This document shows, one piece after another, positions 17,713-26,254 of a stretch of 64,000 nucleotides of DNA (positions are counted from its first letter, which is position 1; each line of letters starts with the position of its first letter). The stretch is from assembly GCF_902706225.1 (NCBI RefSeq), contig NZ_CACSKB010000004.1:62001-126000 (forward strand), read 5' to 3'. Source of the DNA: Microbacterium sp. 18062 (GTDB lineage: Bacteria > Actinomycetota > Actinomycetes > Actinomycetales > Microbacteriaceae). Both the position numbers and the translations under genes were made by a program. The notes beneath the pieces are model-generated. The model was not told the origin of the DNA. It did not search any database and was given only the letters and a program-made list of their open reading frames with translations.

Positions 17713-18339
17713 TCACTGCGCGTTCTGAGCGGGCTGGTCGTCGATCTGCTCGAGGCCTCCCACGCTGACGGTTCCGCCGCCACCACCGGACCCGCCGCCG
17801 AAGCCGCCGCCGAAGCCGAAGCCCCCGCCGCCGCCGAAGCCACCGCCGCCACCGGGCACGGGCTCGGGCTCACCGACGTTCACCTCGCCGTCGGGCTCGG
17901 CCACCGGCTCGGGCTCCCCCACCGTCACGGTGCCGGCCGGGGCCGGCACCCAGTCGATGATCACCGGAATGCCGTCCGGCCCGACCTCCCAGACCGGGAC
18001 GTCAGCGGTCCGGTCCTCGGAGTGGATGCGATCGCAGGCGATGTCTCCGACGAGGCCGGTCAGGCATCCGCCGGCTCCGACGTCCACAGGATCCGGCTGC
18101 GGCACCGGATCCGGCTGCGGCACCGGCACGGGGTCCGGCTGGGGCGTCTCGTACTGGTACAGGTCGCCGCAGTCCGCCGAGTTGCGGTACTCGGGCACGC
18201 CATCCACACCGATCACGCGCTCGATGCCGCCGTTGGCGCACTGCGGCTGGGCCGATGCGGCGGTGGCTCCGCCCAGCACGAGTGCACCGGCGCTGAGACA
18301 GCCGGCAGCCAGAACGGCCAGGTATCGCTTCTTGCTCAT
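17713..18339 (-). CDS. Secreted Pro- and Gly-rich protein
   Basis: A 208-residue protein with a clear Sec signal (KKRYLAVLAAGCLSAGALVL, cleavage near ASA-QP). The mature part has six cysteines or so, a QPDPVPVPQPDPVPQPDPV linker, and a C-terminal tail dominated by glycine and phenylalanine. No catalytic motif is visible. Such low-complexity tails suggest a cell-surface or matrix role, which is speculation. The tail is encoded by repetitive GC-rich DNA near 17770-17850. It appears to be transcribed alone and ends at a strong hairpin. Confidence 0.75.
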   Translation of the reverse strand: MSKKRYLAVLAAGCLSAGALVLGGATAASAQPQCANGGIERVIGVDGVPEYRNSADCGDLYQYETPQPDPVPVPQPDPVPQPDPVDVGAGGCLTGLVGDIACDRIHSEDRTADVPVWEVGPDGIPVIIDWVPAPAGTVTVGEPEPVAEPDGEVNVGEPEPVPGGGGGFGGGGGFGFGGGFGGGSGGGGGTVSVGGLEQIDDQPAQNAQ

Positions 18340-18474
18340 GTGTTCTCCTCGGTCGATCAGGTGATCGGCGACCGCCGGGGCATGCCGCCGCGTGGCACAT
18401 GGGAGAAGACTCTATTCAGACCCGCGCCCGCACGCCGGAAGTTGTCCACAGGCCCGGAAGCACGCGGACCTGCG

Positions 18475-19260
18475 TCAGGCCAGGGGCGGGGCGGGCTCCT
18501 GGCCCTCACGGCCGGCGGCGAAACCCGCGGTGTACGCCTCGTCGGTGCCGAGACGGAACATGTCCGCCGCTCCGGTGCGCACGAGCGTGCGGGCGCCGGG
18601 CACGTCGACGGCGGCCGTCACGAGGCGCCCGATCCCCCGCACGACGGCGACCGGAGTCCCCGCCGCCTTGCCCTTGACCAGGTCGGTCGCCCCCGCCAGC
18701 TCGTCCGCCACGACCGGCACCGTCACGGCCAGGGGCCGACCCTGCGTGTCGGTGGCGCCCCGCAGGTCGTCCACGACGTGCACCCCGGCCGCCCCGATGG
18801 CGACGTCCGTCTGCCCCAGCCGCCACGCACGACCGAGGGTGTCGCTGACGATCACGCCGAGCCGTACCCCGAACCGCTCGCGCAGCGCCGCGCACAGCCG
18901 ACGCGCCGAGGCATCCGGATCCTCCGGCAGCAGCAGCACCGTGCCCTCCGCCGTGTTCGACGCATCCACCCCGGCTGCGGCCCCCACGATCCCGAGCCGG
19001 TTCTCGACGATGCGGGTCGCGCCTCGCGTCGCGACGACGCGGATCGTCTCCGCCGTGATGGCGTCCTCGCGATCGGATGCGGCGACGACGCGCCCCTCGG
19101 CCTTCGAGACGATCTTGCTGGTCACGACGAGGATGTCGCCGTCGCGGCATCCGTCCGGATCCTCGGCGAGCGCGTCGCCGATCAGCCGGACGAGATCGTC
19201 GCCCGGCGTCACCTCGGGGATCCCGTCCAGCGCCCAGATCCGTAGCCCGCGACCGTCCAT
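18475..19260 (-). CDS. cofE: Coenzyme F420-0:L-glutamate ligase-like protein
   Basis: A 261-residue CofE-family protein; start chosen at the ATG at 19260 ([17 protein letters not shown]). Family blocks include [37 protein letters not shown] and [21 protein letters not shown]. CofE adds glutamate residues to F420-0 using GTP. No other F420 biosynthesis gene is in the window, so the gene stands alone here. It diverges from the aminotransferase gene at 19376. Confidence 0.85.
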   Translation of the reverse strand: MDGRGLRIWALDGIPEVTPGDDLVRLIGDALAEDPDGCRDGDILVVTSKIVSKAEGRVVAASDREDAITAETIRVVATRGATRIVENRLGIVGAAAGVDASNTAEGTVLLLPEDPDASARRLCAALRERFGVRLGVIVSDTLGRAWRLGQTDVAIGAAGVHVVDDLRGATDTQGRPLAVTVPVVADELAGATDLVKGKAAGTPVAVVRGIGRLVTAAVDVPGARTLVRTGAADMFRLGTDEAYTAGFAAGREGQEPAPPLA

Positions 19261-19375
19261 CGGTTCATCGTTCCACACGGATCGGGGGCGGGGCCGGGGC
19301 GCTGTCCTGGGAACACGTCCAGCGCTGCGGCGACGACAGGGACGACGACAGGGATCGGGCCGATACGCTCGTATC

Positions 19376-20575
19376 GTGACCGAACGCGCTCCTGTCTCCC
19401 GCAAGCTCTCCGCCATCGCCGAGTCGGCGACCCTGAAGGTCGACGCGAAGGCCAAGGCGCTGCAGGCCGCCGGACGCCCTGTGATCTCCTACGCGGCGGG
19501 CGAGCCGGACTTCGCGACGCCCTCGTTCATCGTCGATGCCGCCGCTGAGGCGCTGCGGGTCCCGGCGAACTTCCGCTACACGCCCGCGGCCGGGCTCCCG
19601 GTGCTCCGCGAGGCGATCGCGGCGAAGACCCTGCGCGACTCGGGTCTCGAGGTCGACCCGAGCCGGATCGTCGTCACCAACGGCGGCAAGCAGGCGGTCT
19701 ACCAGGCGTTCCAGGCCGTCGTGAACCCGGGCGACGAGGTGCTGCTGCCCGCGCCGTACTGGACCACCTACCCCGAGGCGATCCGCCTGGCCGACGGCAC
19801 CCCGGTCGAGGTGTTCGCCGGCGCCGACCAGGAGTACAAGGTCACCGTCGCGCAGCTCGAGGCGGCCCGCAACGACCGCACCACCGTGCTGGTGTTCGTC
19901 TCGCCCTCGAACCCGACCGGCGCCGTCTACACGCCGGAGGAGACCCGCGCCATCGGCGAGTGGGCGCTCGCCCACGGCATCTGGGTGATCACCGACGAGA
20001 TCTACCAGAACCTCGTCTACGAAGGCGCCCGCGCGGTGTCGATCGTCGAGGCCGTGCCCGAGCTCGCCGAGCAGACGATCCTCGTCAACGGCGTCGCGAA
20101 GACCTACGCCATGACCGGATGGCGCGTCGGCTGGATGGTCGGGCCGAAGGACGCCATCAAGCTCGCGGCGAACCTGCAGTCGCACCTGTCGAGCAACGTC
20201 AACAACATCGCCCAGCGCGCAGCGCTCGCGGCGTTGTCGGGCCCGCAGACCGAGGCCGAGCAGATGCGTCTGGCGTTCGACCGCCGCCGCCGACTGATCG
20301 TGGGCGAGCTCGCGAAGGTCCCCGGCGTGACGGTGCCGAACCCGCTCGGCGCGTTCTACGTCTACCCCGACGTGCAGGGCCTGCTCGGCCGGGAGTGGGA
20401 GGGCACGACACCGACCACGACCCTCGAGCTCGCCGACCTCATCCTGGACAGGGCCGAGGTGGCGGTCGTCCCGGGCGAGGCCTTCGGCCCGTCGGGCTAC
20501 CTGCGTCTGTCGTACGCTCTCGGCGACGACGCGCTGCTCGAGGGCATCCAGCGCCTGCAGCGCCTCTTCGCCTGA
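19376..20575 (+). CDS. Aspartate-type aminotransferase (class I PLP)
   Basis: A 399-residue class-I aminotransferase starting at GTG 19376 ([11 protein letters not shown]). Visible features are [59 protein letters not shown] and the PLP lysine within [17 protein letters not shown]-terminal [12 protein letters not shown] carries the carboxylate-binding Arg. This is the Thermus/Bacillus type of aspartate aminotransferase that links oxaloacetate and glutamate metabolism. The substrate is assigned from family only. It converges on the flavoprotein gene at 20638. Confidence 0.9.
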   Translation: MTERAPVSRKLSAIAESATLKVDAKAKALQAAGRPVISYAAGEPDFATPSFIVDAAAEALRVPANFRYTPAAGLPVLREAIAAKTLRDSGLEVDPSRIVVTNGGKQAVYQAFQAVVNPGDEVLLPAPYWTTYPEAIRLADGTPVEVFAGADQEYKVTVAQLEAARNDRTTVLVFVSPSNPTGAVYTPEETRAIGEWALAHGIWVITDEIYQNLVYEGARAVSIVEAVPELAEQTILVNGVAKTYAMTGWRVGWMVGPKDAIKLAANLQSHLSSNVNNIAQRAALAALSGPQTEAEQMRLAFDRRRRLIVGELAKVPGVTVPNPLGAFYVYPDVQGLLGREWEGTTPTTTLELADLILDRAEVAVVPGEAFGPSGYLRLSYALGDDALLEGIQRLQRLFA

Positions 20576-20637
20576 GCCCGCCCGATCCCGAGCGGCAAGA
20601 GCGGCTCGGCGTGCACGCCGGGGGCGGAACGCGGGGG

Positions 20638-22389
20638 CTACTCCACGAGCTTGCCCGCGACGCTCACCTCGCGCATGAGCGCGGCGATGTCGGCGGAGAT
20701 CTCGGGCAGCTCCTCGAACTCGAGCCGTCCGGGCCCCGACCACACGAAGTTCCCGCGCAGCCCCGGGTCGGTCTCGGGGAAGTCGCTCCGGTTGTGGCAG
20801 CCGCGGGTCTCGCGCCGGGCGCGGGCGGCCTCGAGCGTCGCCCGCGCCGCCAGGCTCGACGCTCGGAGGTCGAACGCGTGCGCGAGGTCCTGGAACCCCG
20901 CGATGTCGGGGTGCACCCCGATGCGCACCGCGCGCTCGTCGACCGCGTCCAGCTCGGCGAGGCCCCGGTCGAGACCCGCCTCGGTTCGCACCACCCCGCC
21001 GTGCTCGGTCATGAGGTTCCGGATGCCGCGCTGCAGCGCGCGGACGTTCTCCGGGCCGTCGGCCGCGAGCAGCGCGTCGACCTCGGCCGCCGCGTCCCGC
21101 TCCGCGCCGGCGCTCCGCCGCTGCGCGGGAAGTGCCGCGGAGTAGTCGGCCGCGGCCTCGCCGACGATCCGCCCGTAGACGAGGAGCTCGATGAGCGAGT
21201 TCCCGCCGAGGCGGTTCGCCCCGTGCAGCCCGCTCGAGGCCTCACCGATCGCGTACAGGCCGTCGACGCCGGTGCCGTGGTCCCCTGGGCGTACCCAGAC
21301 ACCGCCCATCGAGTAGTGCGCGGTGGGCGCGATCTCGATCGGGGTGGTCGTGATGTCGAGCATCTGCAGTTCGAGCATGGTCTGGTAGACCCGCGGCAGC
21401 CGCGTCATGATCGTCTCGCGCGGCAGGTGCGACACGTCCAGCAGCACACCGCCACCGGGCGTGCCCCGGCCCTCGGCGATCTCGGTGTACGCGGCGAGCG
21501 CGACGCGGTCGCGGGTGGACAGCTCCATCCGCGCGGGATCGTAGCGATCCATGAACCGCTCGCCGAGACCGTTGCGGAGGATCCCGCCCTCGCCGCGCGC
21601 CGCCTCCGAGATGAGGGTTCCCGCGGCGCTCTCGGGCTCGATGATCCCGGACGGATGGAACTGCACGAGCTCGGGGTCGCGCAGGCGTCCGCCCGCCTCG
21701 ACCGCCAGCCGGAACGAGTCGCCCGTGTTCTCGTCGCGGCGGGAGGAGGTGCGCCGCCAGATGCGGTTGTGTCCGCCGGCGGCGAGGATCACCGCATCCG
21801 CGTGGATCAGATACCGCGTCCCGTCGACGAGATCGAACCCGTACGCTCCGAAGACGACCCCGTCATCGACGAGGATGCGGGTGATGTAGATGCTGTCGAG
21901 CACCGGCACCGCGAGCTGGCGCACGCGGTTCACGAGGGTCCGCTGGATCTCGAGCCCGGTGTAGTCGCCGCTGAACGCGGTGCGGCGGTAGGTGTGCGCG
22001 CCGAAGAATCGCAGGCTGATGCGCCCGTCGTCCTCCCGCGCGAACGGCATCCCGTACCGCTCGAGGTCCTCGATGCCGCGGGCGGCTCCCCGCGTGACGG
22101 TCTCGACCGTCCGCGGGTCGCCGAGCAGGTATCCCTCGAGCAGCGTGTCGGCCGCATGCTGCTGCCACGAGTCGTCGGGGTCGATCGTCGCGAGCGCGGC
22201 GTTGATCCCGCCTGCGGCGAGCGAGGTGTGCGCGTCGGCGACGGGGCGCTTGCCGACCGCGATGACGTCGACGCCCTTCTCCGCGAGCTCGATCGCGGCG
22301 CGCAGACCCGACCCGCCGGTGCCCACCACGAGCACCGTCGTGGCCAATCGTCGGGTGTGCAGTCGAACGGATGCAACGGGCGCGGGCAT
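20638..22389 (-). CDS. Succinate dehydrogenase/fumarate reductase/NadB-like flavoprotein
   Basis: A 583-residue FAD protein starting at the ATG at 22389, with GGAGGTC upstream. It has VLVVGTGGSGLRAAIELAE (FAD), HTSLAAGGINAAL, LVQFHPSGI, and TAHYSMGGVWV, the active-site block of this superfamily, plus GANRLGGNSLIELLVYG. No iron-sulfur or membrane subunit gene is adjacent, so it may be a stand-alone oxidase (L-aspartate oxidase-like) or use a distant partner. It lies 49 bp downstream of the iron-boxed SIP-domain gene and is probably in the same iron-regulated transcript, which would be unusual for a plain housekeeping dehydrogenase. Confidence 0.8.
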   Translation of the reverse strand: MPAPVASVRLHTRRLATTVLVVGTGGSGLRAAIELAEKGVDVIAVGKRPVADAHTSLAAGGINAALATIDPDDSWQQHAADTLLEGYLLGDPRTVETVTRGAARGIEDLERYGMPFAREDDGRISLRFFGAHTYRRTAFSGDYTGLEIQRTLVNRVRQLAVPVLDSIYITRILVDDGVVFGAYGFDLVDGTRYLIHADAVILAAGGHNRIWRRTSSRRDENTGDSFRLAVEAGGRLRDPELVQFHPSGIIEPESAAGTLISEAARGEGGILRNGLGERFMDRYDPARMELSTRDRVALAAYTEIAEGRGTPGGGVLLDVSHLPRETIMTRLPRVYQTMLELQMLDITTTPIEIAPTAHYSMGGVWVRPGDHGTGVDGLYAIGEASSGLHGANRLGGNSLIELLVYGRIVGEAAADYSAALPAQRRSAGAERDAAAEVDALLAADGPENVRALQRGIRNLMTEHGGVVRTEAGLDRGLAELDAVDERAVRIGVHPDIAGFQDLAHAFDLRASSLAARATLEAARARRETRGCHNRSDFPETDPGLRGNFVWSGPGRLEFEELPEISADIAALMREVSVAGKLVE

Positions 22390-22438
22390 GGAAGACCTCC
22401 GTGTCTTTCAGGGACGACCGGTGATCCCGGCCGAGACG

Positions 22439-22846
22439 TCACGCGGCGCGCAGCTGCGCCTGCGCCATCCGCACGATGTGGGGCGACGTGCGCGGACCGA
22501 GCCACACCGTGCAGGGCGTGGTCTCGTCGTCGACGACCCACTCGGCGCACCAGGCGTAGATGCCGACGGCAAGACGCTCGCCGCGGCCGCGCACGGCGCA
22601 CGGCGAGGAGTCGCAGCCGCGCCGCTCACGGATCAGCCAGGTCACGGCGACGTTCTCCGGGACCCGCACACGGTGGCGCTGAATGGTCGTGAACGATTCG
22701 ATCAGGATGCTGGCCGTGACCTCGGGCGACAGCCGGCGGGCGATGGCCACCATCGTGGGGACGTCGTGCGCATCGCCGGCGAGCAGCACCGCGCCTTCGA
22801 TGCTCTCCCAATCGGGCTCGGAACGAGACGGGCTGGCCAACTCCAT
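22439..22846 (-). CDS. SIP-domain (siderophore-interacting) short protein
   Basis: A 135-residue protein matching only the NADPH-binding C-terminal half of siderophore-interacting proteins: GAVLLAGDAHDVPTMVAIAR is the nucleotide-binding start. The FAD-binding domain found in full-length ferric-siderophore reductases (compare 48480-50330) is absent. It may act as a truncated reductase module with the flavoprotein encoded downstream, or as a binding protein. A DtxR/IdeR-type box ends 10 bp before its ATG, so expression should rise when iron is scarce. Confidence 0.75.
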   Translation of the reverse strand: MELASPSRSEPDWESIEGAVLLAGDAHDVPTMVAIARRLSPEVTASILIESFTTIQRHRVRVPENVAVTWLIRERRGCDSSPCAVRGRGERLAVGIYAWCAEWVVDDETTPCTVWLGPRTSPHIVRMAQAQLRAA

Positions 22847-22855
22847 GCCAGAAGC

Positions 22856-22874
22856 TTAGGTAAGCCTTACCTAT
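22856..22874. promoter_or_regulatory. DtxR/IdeR iron box
   Basis: TTAGGTAAGCCTTACCTAT is close to the 19-bp DtxR/IdeR consensus (TTAGGTTAGSCTAACCTAA) and nearly a perfect palindrome. It sits right at the start of the SIP-domain gene, where bound repressor would block transcription. Confidence 0.85.
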
Positions 22875-22933
22875 AGCACAAGCCTTGATCTCGCGTCTTG
22901 TCGCTCAGCACCCCGCGAGCGCAGCGCGAGCCC

Positions 22934-23099
22934 GGTCGCCGAGCGAGCGTAGCGAGACGAAGCGCCCCCGCGGAACGACGGCACCGCGTCCCTTCGTCTC
23001 GGAGCTGCGCTCCTCGCTCAGGGACCGAGATCGGGAGACCTCCGCGTCAGCTGCCCCGGGCTCCTCGCTCAGTCCCCGAAGAGCGGGGGCTTTTCGGGG
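22934..23099. repeat. Intergenic block of dispersed repeats and a hairpin
   Basis: The 313-bp gap between the SIP gene and murB holds no gene. It contains GGTCGCCGAGCGAGCGTAGC at 22934, copy 3 of the GGTCCCTGAGCGAG-type repeat in inverse orientation at 22990-23027, a partial copy at 23060-23080, and a hairpin at 23074-23099 (arms CCCCGAAGAGC/GCTTTTCGGGG). Confidence 0.6.
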
Positions 23100-23121
23100 C
23101 GGCACCCCGGTCGATGACCAT

Positions 23122-23148
23122 CCGGGAGGACCCGGGGATCCCTCCCGG
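23122..23148. terminator. Hairpin terminator after murB
   Basis: Perfect 8-bp arms CCGGGAGG/CCTCCCGG with an 11-nt loop lie 11 bp beyond the murB stop on the minus strand. Confidence 0.55.
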
Positions 23149-23159
23149 GGGTTCTCTGG

Positions 23160-24296
23160 TCAGAGCTCGACGCCGACGAGCACCGGCTCGGGCTGCAGGA
23201 TCAGCCCGAACTCCTGCTGCACCCGCTGCTGGATGAACCGGGCGAGCTCAGCGAGCTCGGCGGCCGACGCCCCACCCTGATTCGTGAGGGCGAGCGCGTG
23301 CTTGGACGACACGGCGGCACGCGAGCGCGGCAGCCGGAACCCCTTGCCGATGCCCGCGTGCTCGATGAGCCATGCCGCACTCACCTTGACGTCGACGGCG
23401 TGCGCGACCGGAGCCGGCACCCAGCCGTCGAAGCGATCGAGCGGGATGACCCGCACCGGCTCGATCGTCGGCTGCAAGGGCCAGCGCGGGCACTCCGGCG
23501 GCAGCGAGCGGGCGAACTGCTCCGACACGATCGCGTTCTGGAAGAACGAGCCGGCCGACGCGGTGTCCGCATCCGCCTCGTCGAGCACCATGCCCTTGCG
23601 ACGCCGGGTGCTGAGCACGTGATCGCGCACCCAGCCGAGGGAGACCGACGAGCCGGGCTCGAGGCCGAGAGCCTGCCGCAGCTGCTCGCCGCGGACGGGA
23701 TGATCGCCGTGTCCGACCTCGAGCAGATCGAGCGTCACCGAGAGGATGACCGCGCGGCGCGCGGGCACGGAGCCGTAGTGGTGCTTCAGCACGGAGGTGC
23801 GGAAGCCGAGGCCGAGATCCGCCGCGGGCACCACCGATACCTCGCCGCTCGCCTCGTCGACGAGCTCGACCTCGACGAGGGTCTGTGCGATGTCCTGCCC
23901 GTAGGCGCCGACGTTCTGCACGGGTGCCGCGCCGACGGTGCCCGGGATGCCCGACATCGCCTCGATGCCGGCCAGCCCCTCGGCCACGGTGTATGCGACG
24001 AGGGCGTCCCAGTCGTGGCCGGCCTCGACCCGCACGCGCGCCGTTCCCGCGCTCGCGCCGGGCAGACGCTCGATCCCCTGCGTGAGCACGCGCACGACGG
24101 TGCCGTCGAACGGCTCGTCGCCGACGAACAGGTTCGACCCGCCGCCCAGCACGAACCACTCGTCGCGGTCGGCCCAGATCTCGTGCAGCGCGTCGAGCAG
24201 CTCGGCCCGGGTGCGCGCCTCGCGCATCCGCTCGGGCGCCGCGCCCGTCCGCAGGGTGGTGAACCGCGCGAGCGGCAGGGAGTCGACCTCGGCCAT
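23160..24296 (-). CDS. murB: UDP-N-acetylenolpyruvoylglucosamine reductase
   Basis: A ~378-residue MurB, reducing UDP-GlcNAc-enolpyruvate to UDP-MurNAc in peptidoglycan synthesis, with FAD and NADPH. It shows the FAD motif FVLGGGSNLFVGDEPFDG, GLAGIEAMSGIPGTVGAAPV with NVGAYGQ, and AGSFFQNAIV with the catalytic Ser, plus a C-terminal RSRAAVSSKHALALTNQGGA. The frame also allows GTG at 24302, right after the upstream stop; I prefer ATG 24296. It follows the MaoC pair immediately, a common actinobacterial order. Confidence 0.93.
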   Translation of the reverse strand: MAEVDSLPLARFTTLRTGAAPERMREARTRAELLDALHEIWADRDEWFVLGGGSNLFVGDEPFDGTVVRVLTQGIERLPGASAGTARVRVEAGHDWDALVAYTVAEGLAGIEAMSGIPGTVGAAPVQNVGAYGQDIAQTLVEVELVDEASGEVSVVPAADLGLGFRTSVLKHHYGSVPARRAVILSVTLDLLEVGHGDHPVRGEQLRQALGLEPGSSVSLGWVRDHVLSTRRRKGMVLDEADADTASAGSFFQNAIVSEQFARSLPPECPRWPLQPTIEPVRVIPLDRFDGWVPAPVAHAVDVKVSAAWLIEHAGIGKGFRLPRSRAAVSSKHALALTNQGGASAAELAELARFIQQRVQQEFGLILQPEPVLVGVEL

Positions 24297-24302
24297 GGGC
24301 AC

Positions 24303-24827
24303 TCAGGCCACCCGGATCCGCACCTGCGCCTTGCCGAGCACCGTGGTGTCGGCGTGGGTCACGGTGAGGTCCACCCGGGCGGTCTCGGCGTCGACGGCTC
24401 CGATCGTGGCGACGACCTGCACGTCGGCGCCGTTCTCGGGGTCGACGACCACCGGGCGGGTGAACCGCACGCCGTACTCGAGGATGCGGCCGGCATCGCC
24501 GAGCCACGGGACCAGGGTCTCGACGGCCAGACCCATCGTCAGCATCCCGTGCGCGAGCACGCCCGGAAGACCCACGCGCTCGGCGACGTCGTCACGGTAG
24601 TGGATGGGGTTGAAGTCCCCGGATGCGCCGGCGTAGCGCACGAGCGAGTCCCGGGTGAGGTGCACCTCGCGCTCGGCGACGACGTGTCCGACCTCGAGCG
24701 CTCGGCCCACGCGCCCCGAGGCTCCAGGCGACGCGCCAGCGGCGTCTGGAGTGGGCGTGACTGGGCCCACGCGCCCCGAGGCTCCAGGCGACGCGCCAGC
24801 GGCGTCTGGAGTGGGCGCGGGGATCAT
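24303..24827 (-). CDS. MaoC-family hydratase with N-terminal repeat insertion
   Basis: A MaoC/HadB-type (R)-specific enoyl hydratase. The catalytic block SGDFNPIHYRDDVAERVGLP with Asp and His is intact, then VLAHGMLTMGLAVE. The core domain starts near residue 40. Before it lie two 20-residue copies of TPDAAGASPGASGRVG-type sequence, encoded by an exact 60-bp tandem duplication. Starting from ATG 24827 keeps an ATGA overlap with the upstream dehydratase gene; a GTG at 24710 just before the core is the alternative start. It probably works with the 24824-25270 product as a heterodimer. Confidence 0.83.
   Translation of the reverse strand: MIPAPTPDAAGASPGASGRVGPVTPTPDAAGASPGASGRVGRALEVGHVVAEREVHLTRDSLVRYAGASGDFNPIHYRDDVAERVGLPGVLAHGMLTMGLAVETLVPWLGDAGRILEYGVRFTRPVVVDPENGADVQVVATIGAVDAETARVDLTVTHADTTVLGKAQVRIRVA
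24705..24818. repeat. 60-bp tandem duplication with hairpin, within MaoC gene
   Basis: A 60-bp unit begins at 24705 and repeats at 24765 with near identity. Each unit holds an inverted repeat (CTCCAGGCG ... CGTCTGGAG). It is in frame and adds about 40 residues of Ala/Gly/Pro-rich sequence. It looks like a palindromic repeat element that entered the coding region and duplicated. Confidence 0.75.
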
Positions 24828-25270
24828 TCCTCTCCCCCGATCAGCAGCACGGAGGTGGCGGTCACGACGTGGGCGCCGCCCGCATCCGTGATCTCCGCCT
24901 CGCTCGTGACCATCGCACCCTTGCCGATCGCGCGCACGCCCGTGACCCTCAGCCGCCCGACGAGCTCGTCGCCGGCGACGATCGGGCGCGAGTAGCGGAA
25001 GCGCTGCTCGGCGTGGATGGCGCGCTCGAGGGCGATGCCGGAGTCGGGCTCGGAGAGCAGCTGCTGCAGGGTGAGGTCCTGCACGACCATGGCGAAGGTG
25101 GGCGGCGCCACGACGTCGGCGTAGCCGAGAGCCGAGGCCGCGGCGACATCGGTGTGCTGCGGATCGGTCGCGAAAACGGCGCGGGCGAACTCGCGCACCT
25201 TCTCGCGGCCGACGAGGTACGGCGGTGTCGGCGCGAAGGCGCGACCGACCAGCTCGGGATTCACGGGCAT
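24824..25270 (-). CDS. MaoC N-terminal-like dehydratase (HadA/FAS1-type)
   Basis: A 148-residue protein of the 'FAS1-like dehydratase' half of the MaoC superfamily: PELVGRAFAPTPPYLVGREK at the start and FRYSRPIVAGDELVGRLRV centrally. Such halves lack the catalytic residues and pair with a catalytic MaoC partner, here the gene overlapping it by ATGA. The complex should dehydrate or hydrate 3-hydroxyacyl thioesters. The MaoC pair preceding murB is a conserved actinobacterial arrangement. Confidence 0.85.
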   Translation of the reverse strand: MPVNPELVGRAFAPTPPYLVGREKVREFARAVFATDPQHTDVAAASALGYADVVAPPTFAMVVQDLTLQQLLSEPDSGIALERAIHAEQRFRYSRPIVAGDELVGRLRVTGVRAIGKGAMVTSEAEITDAGGAHVVTATSVLLIGGEE

Positions 25271-25350
25271 GCCCTCATCCTACCGAGCGCGACCGACGAC
25301 CCTCGGGGCACGACCGTGCCAAATGCGCCCGGGGCGGACAGGGGCGACGC

Positions 25351-26154
25351 TCAGCGAGTGCGTCCGCGCACCGCCTTGATCGCCATCTGCACGCCGATGA
25401 ACACGAGGAACGCGGCGAAGAGGATGTTGCCGAGCAGCGGATCGATGAGCGTCGCGATCCAGGCGCCGAGGGCGGTGGTCGTGCACGCCGCCACGCCGAC
25501 GCAGACGGCCGCCACGAGGTCGACGTTCCTGCGACGGACGTTGCCGATGGTCCCCGACACGGCGGTCGGGATCATGAACAGGAGCGACGTGCCCTTGGCC
25601 TCGAGGTCGCTCGCGCCGAACAGCAGCATGAGGATCGGCACGACGATCACGCCGCCGCCGACCCCGATGAGACCAGCCATGACGCCCGTGAACACGCCGA
25701 CCACGACGAGCGCGATGCCCGCCCAGACCGAGAGCTCGATCTGTGCGTCGCGCGAGGGGATCACGATGAACAGGCTCACGACGACGACGGCCACGAACGC
25801 CACGAAACCCCAGCGCAGCGCCGTCTGCGAGATGCGCGGCAGGAGCCAGGTGCCGATCTGCGCGCCGATCACGGCTCCGACGGCGAGGAGGATCGCGGGC
25901 ACCCAGGCGACGGATCCGTGCACGGCGTAGGAGACGACGCCCACCGCGGCGGTCGGCACGATCGCGGCGAGCGAGGTGCCGGCCGCCAGGCGCTGGTCGA
26001 ACTTCAGGAACAGCACGAGCAGCGGCACGATGACGGTTCCCCCGCCGACGCCGAAGAGGCCGGAGAGGAGGCCGGCCAGCAGGCCCGTGCCGATGCAGAC
26101 GAGGAAGAAGGCGGGCGTACGCGCCGGGAGGGTGCGTTCGGGGGCGTCGGTCAC
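25351..26154 (-). CDS. TauE/SafE-family sulfite/anion exporter
   Basis: A 267-residue membrane protein with about eight hydrophobic segments and the duplicated TauE signature: GLLSGLFGVGGGTVIVPLL near the N-terminus and MAGLIGVGGGVIVVPILMLL in the second half. It starts at GTG 26154. Members export sulfite, sulfonates or related anions. The neighbours give no clue to the substrate. It is encoded alone, 80 bp from the MaoC gene. Confidence 0.88.
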   Translation of the reverse strand: MTDAPERTLPARTPAFFLVCIGTGLLAGLLSGLFGVGGGTVIVPLLVLFLKFDQRLAAGTSLAAIVPTAAVGVVSYAVHGSVAWVPAILLAVGAVIGAQIGTWLLPRISQTALRWGFVAFVAVVVVSLFIVIPSRDAQIELSVWAGIALVVVGVFTGVMAGLIGVGGGVIVVPILMLLFGASDLEAKGTSLLFMIPTAVSGTIGNVRRRNVDLVAAVCVGVAACTTTALGAWIATLIDPLLGNILFAAFLVFIGVQMAIKAVRGRTR

Positions 26155-26254
26155 GCCTGCGAGCCTACCGCCGGGCGGCCAGCGGTCCGTTCCGCACGAT
26201 CACCGCGCCGCATGCGCCGGATCGAGCCGAACGGATCGCTGGCCGTGCGGATCG

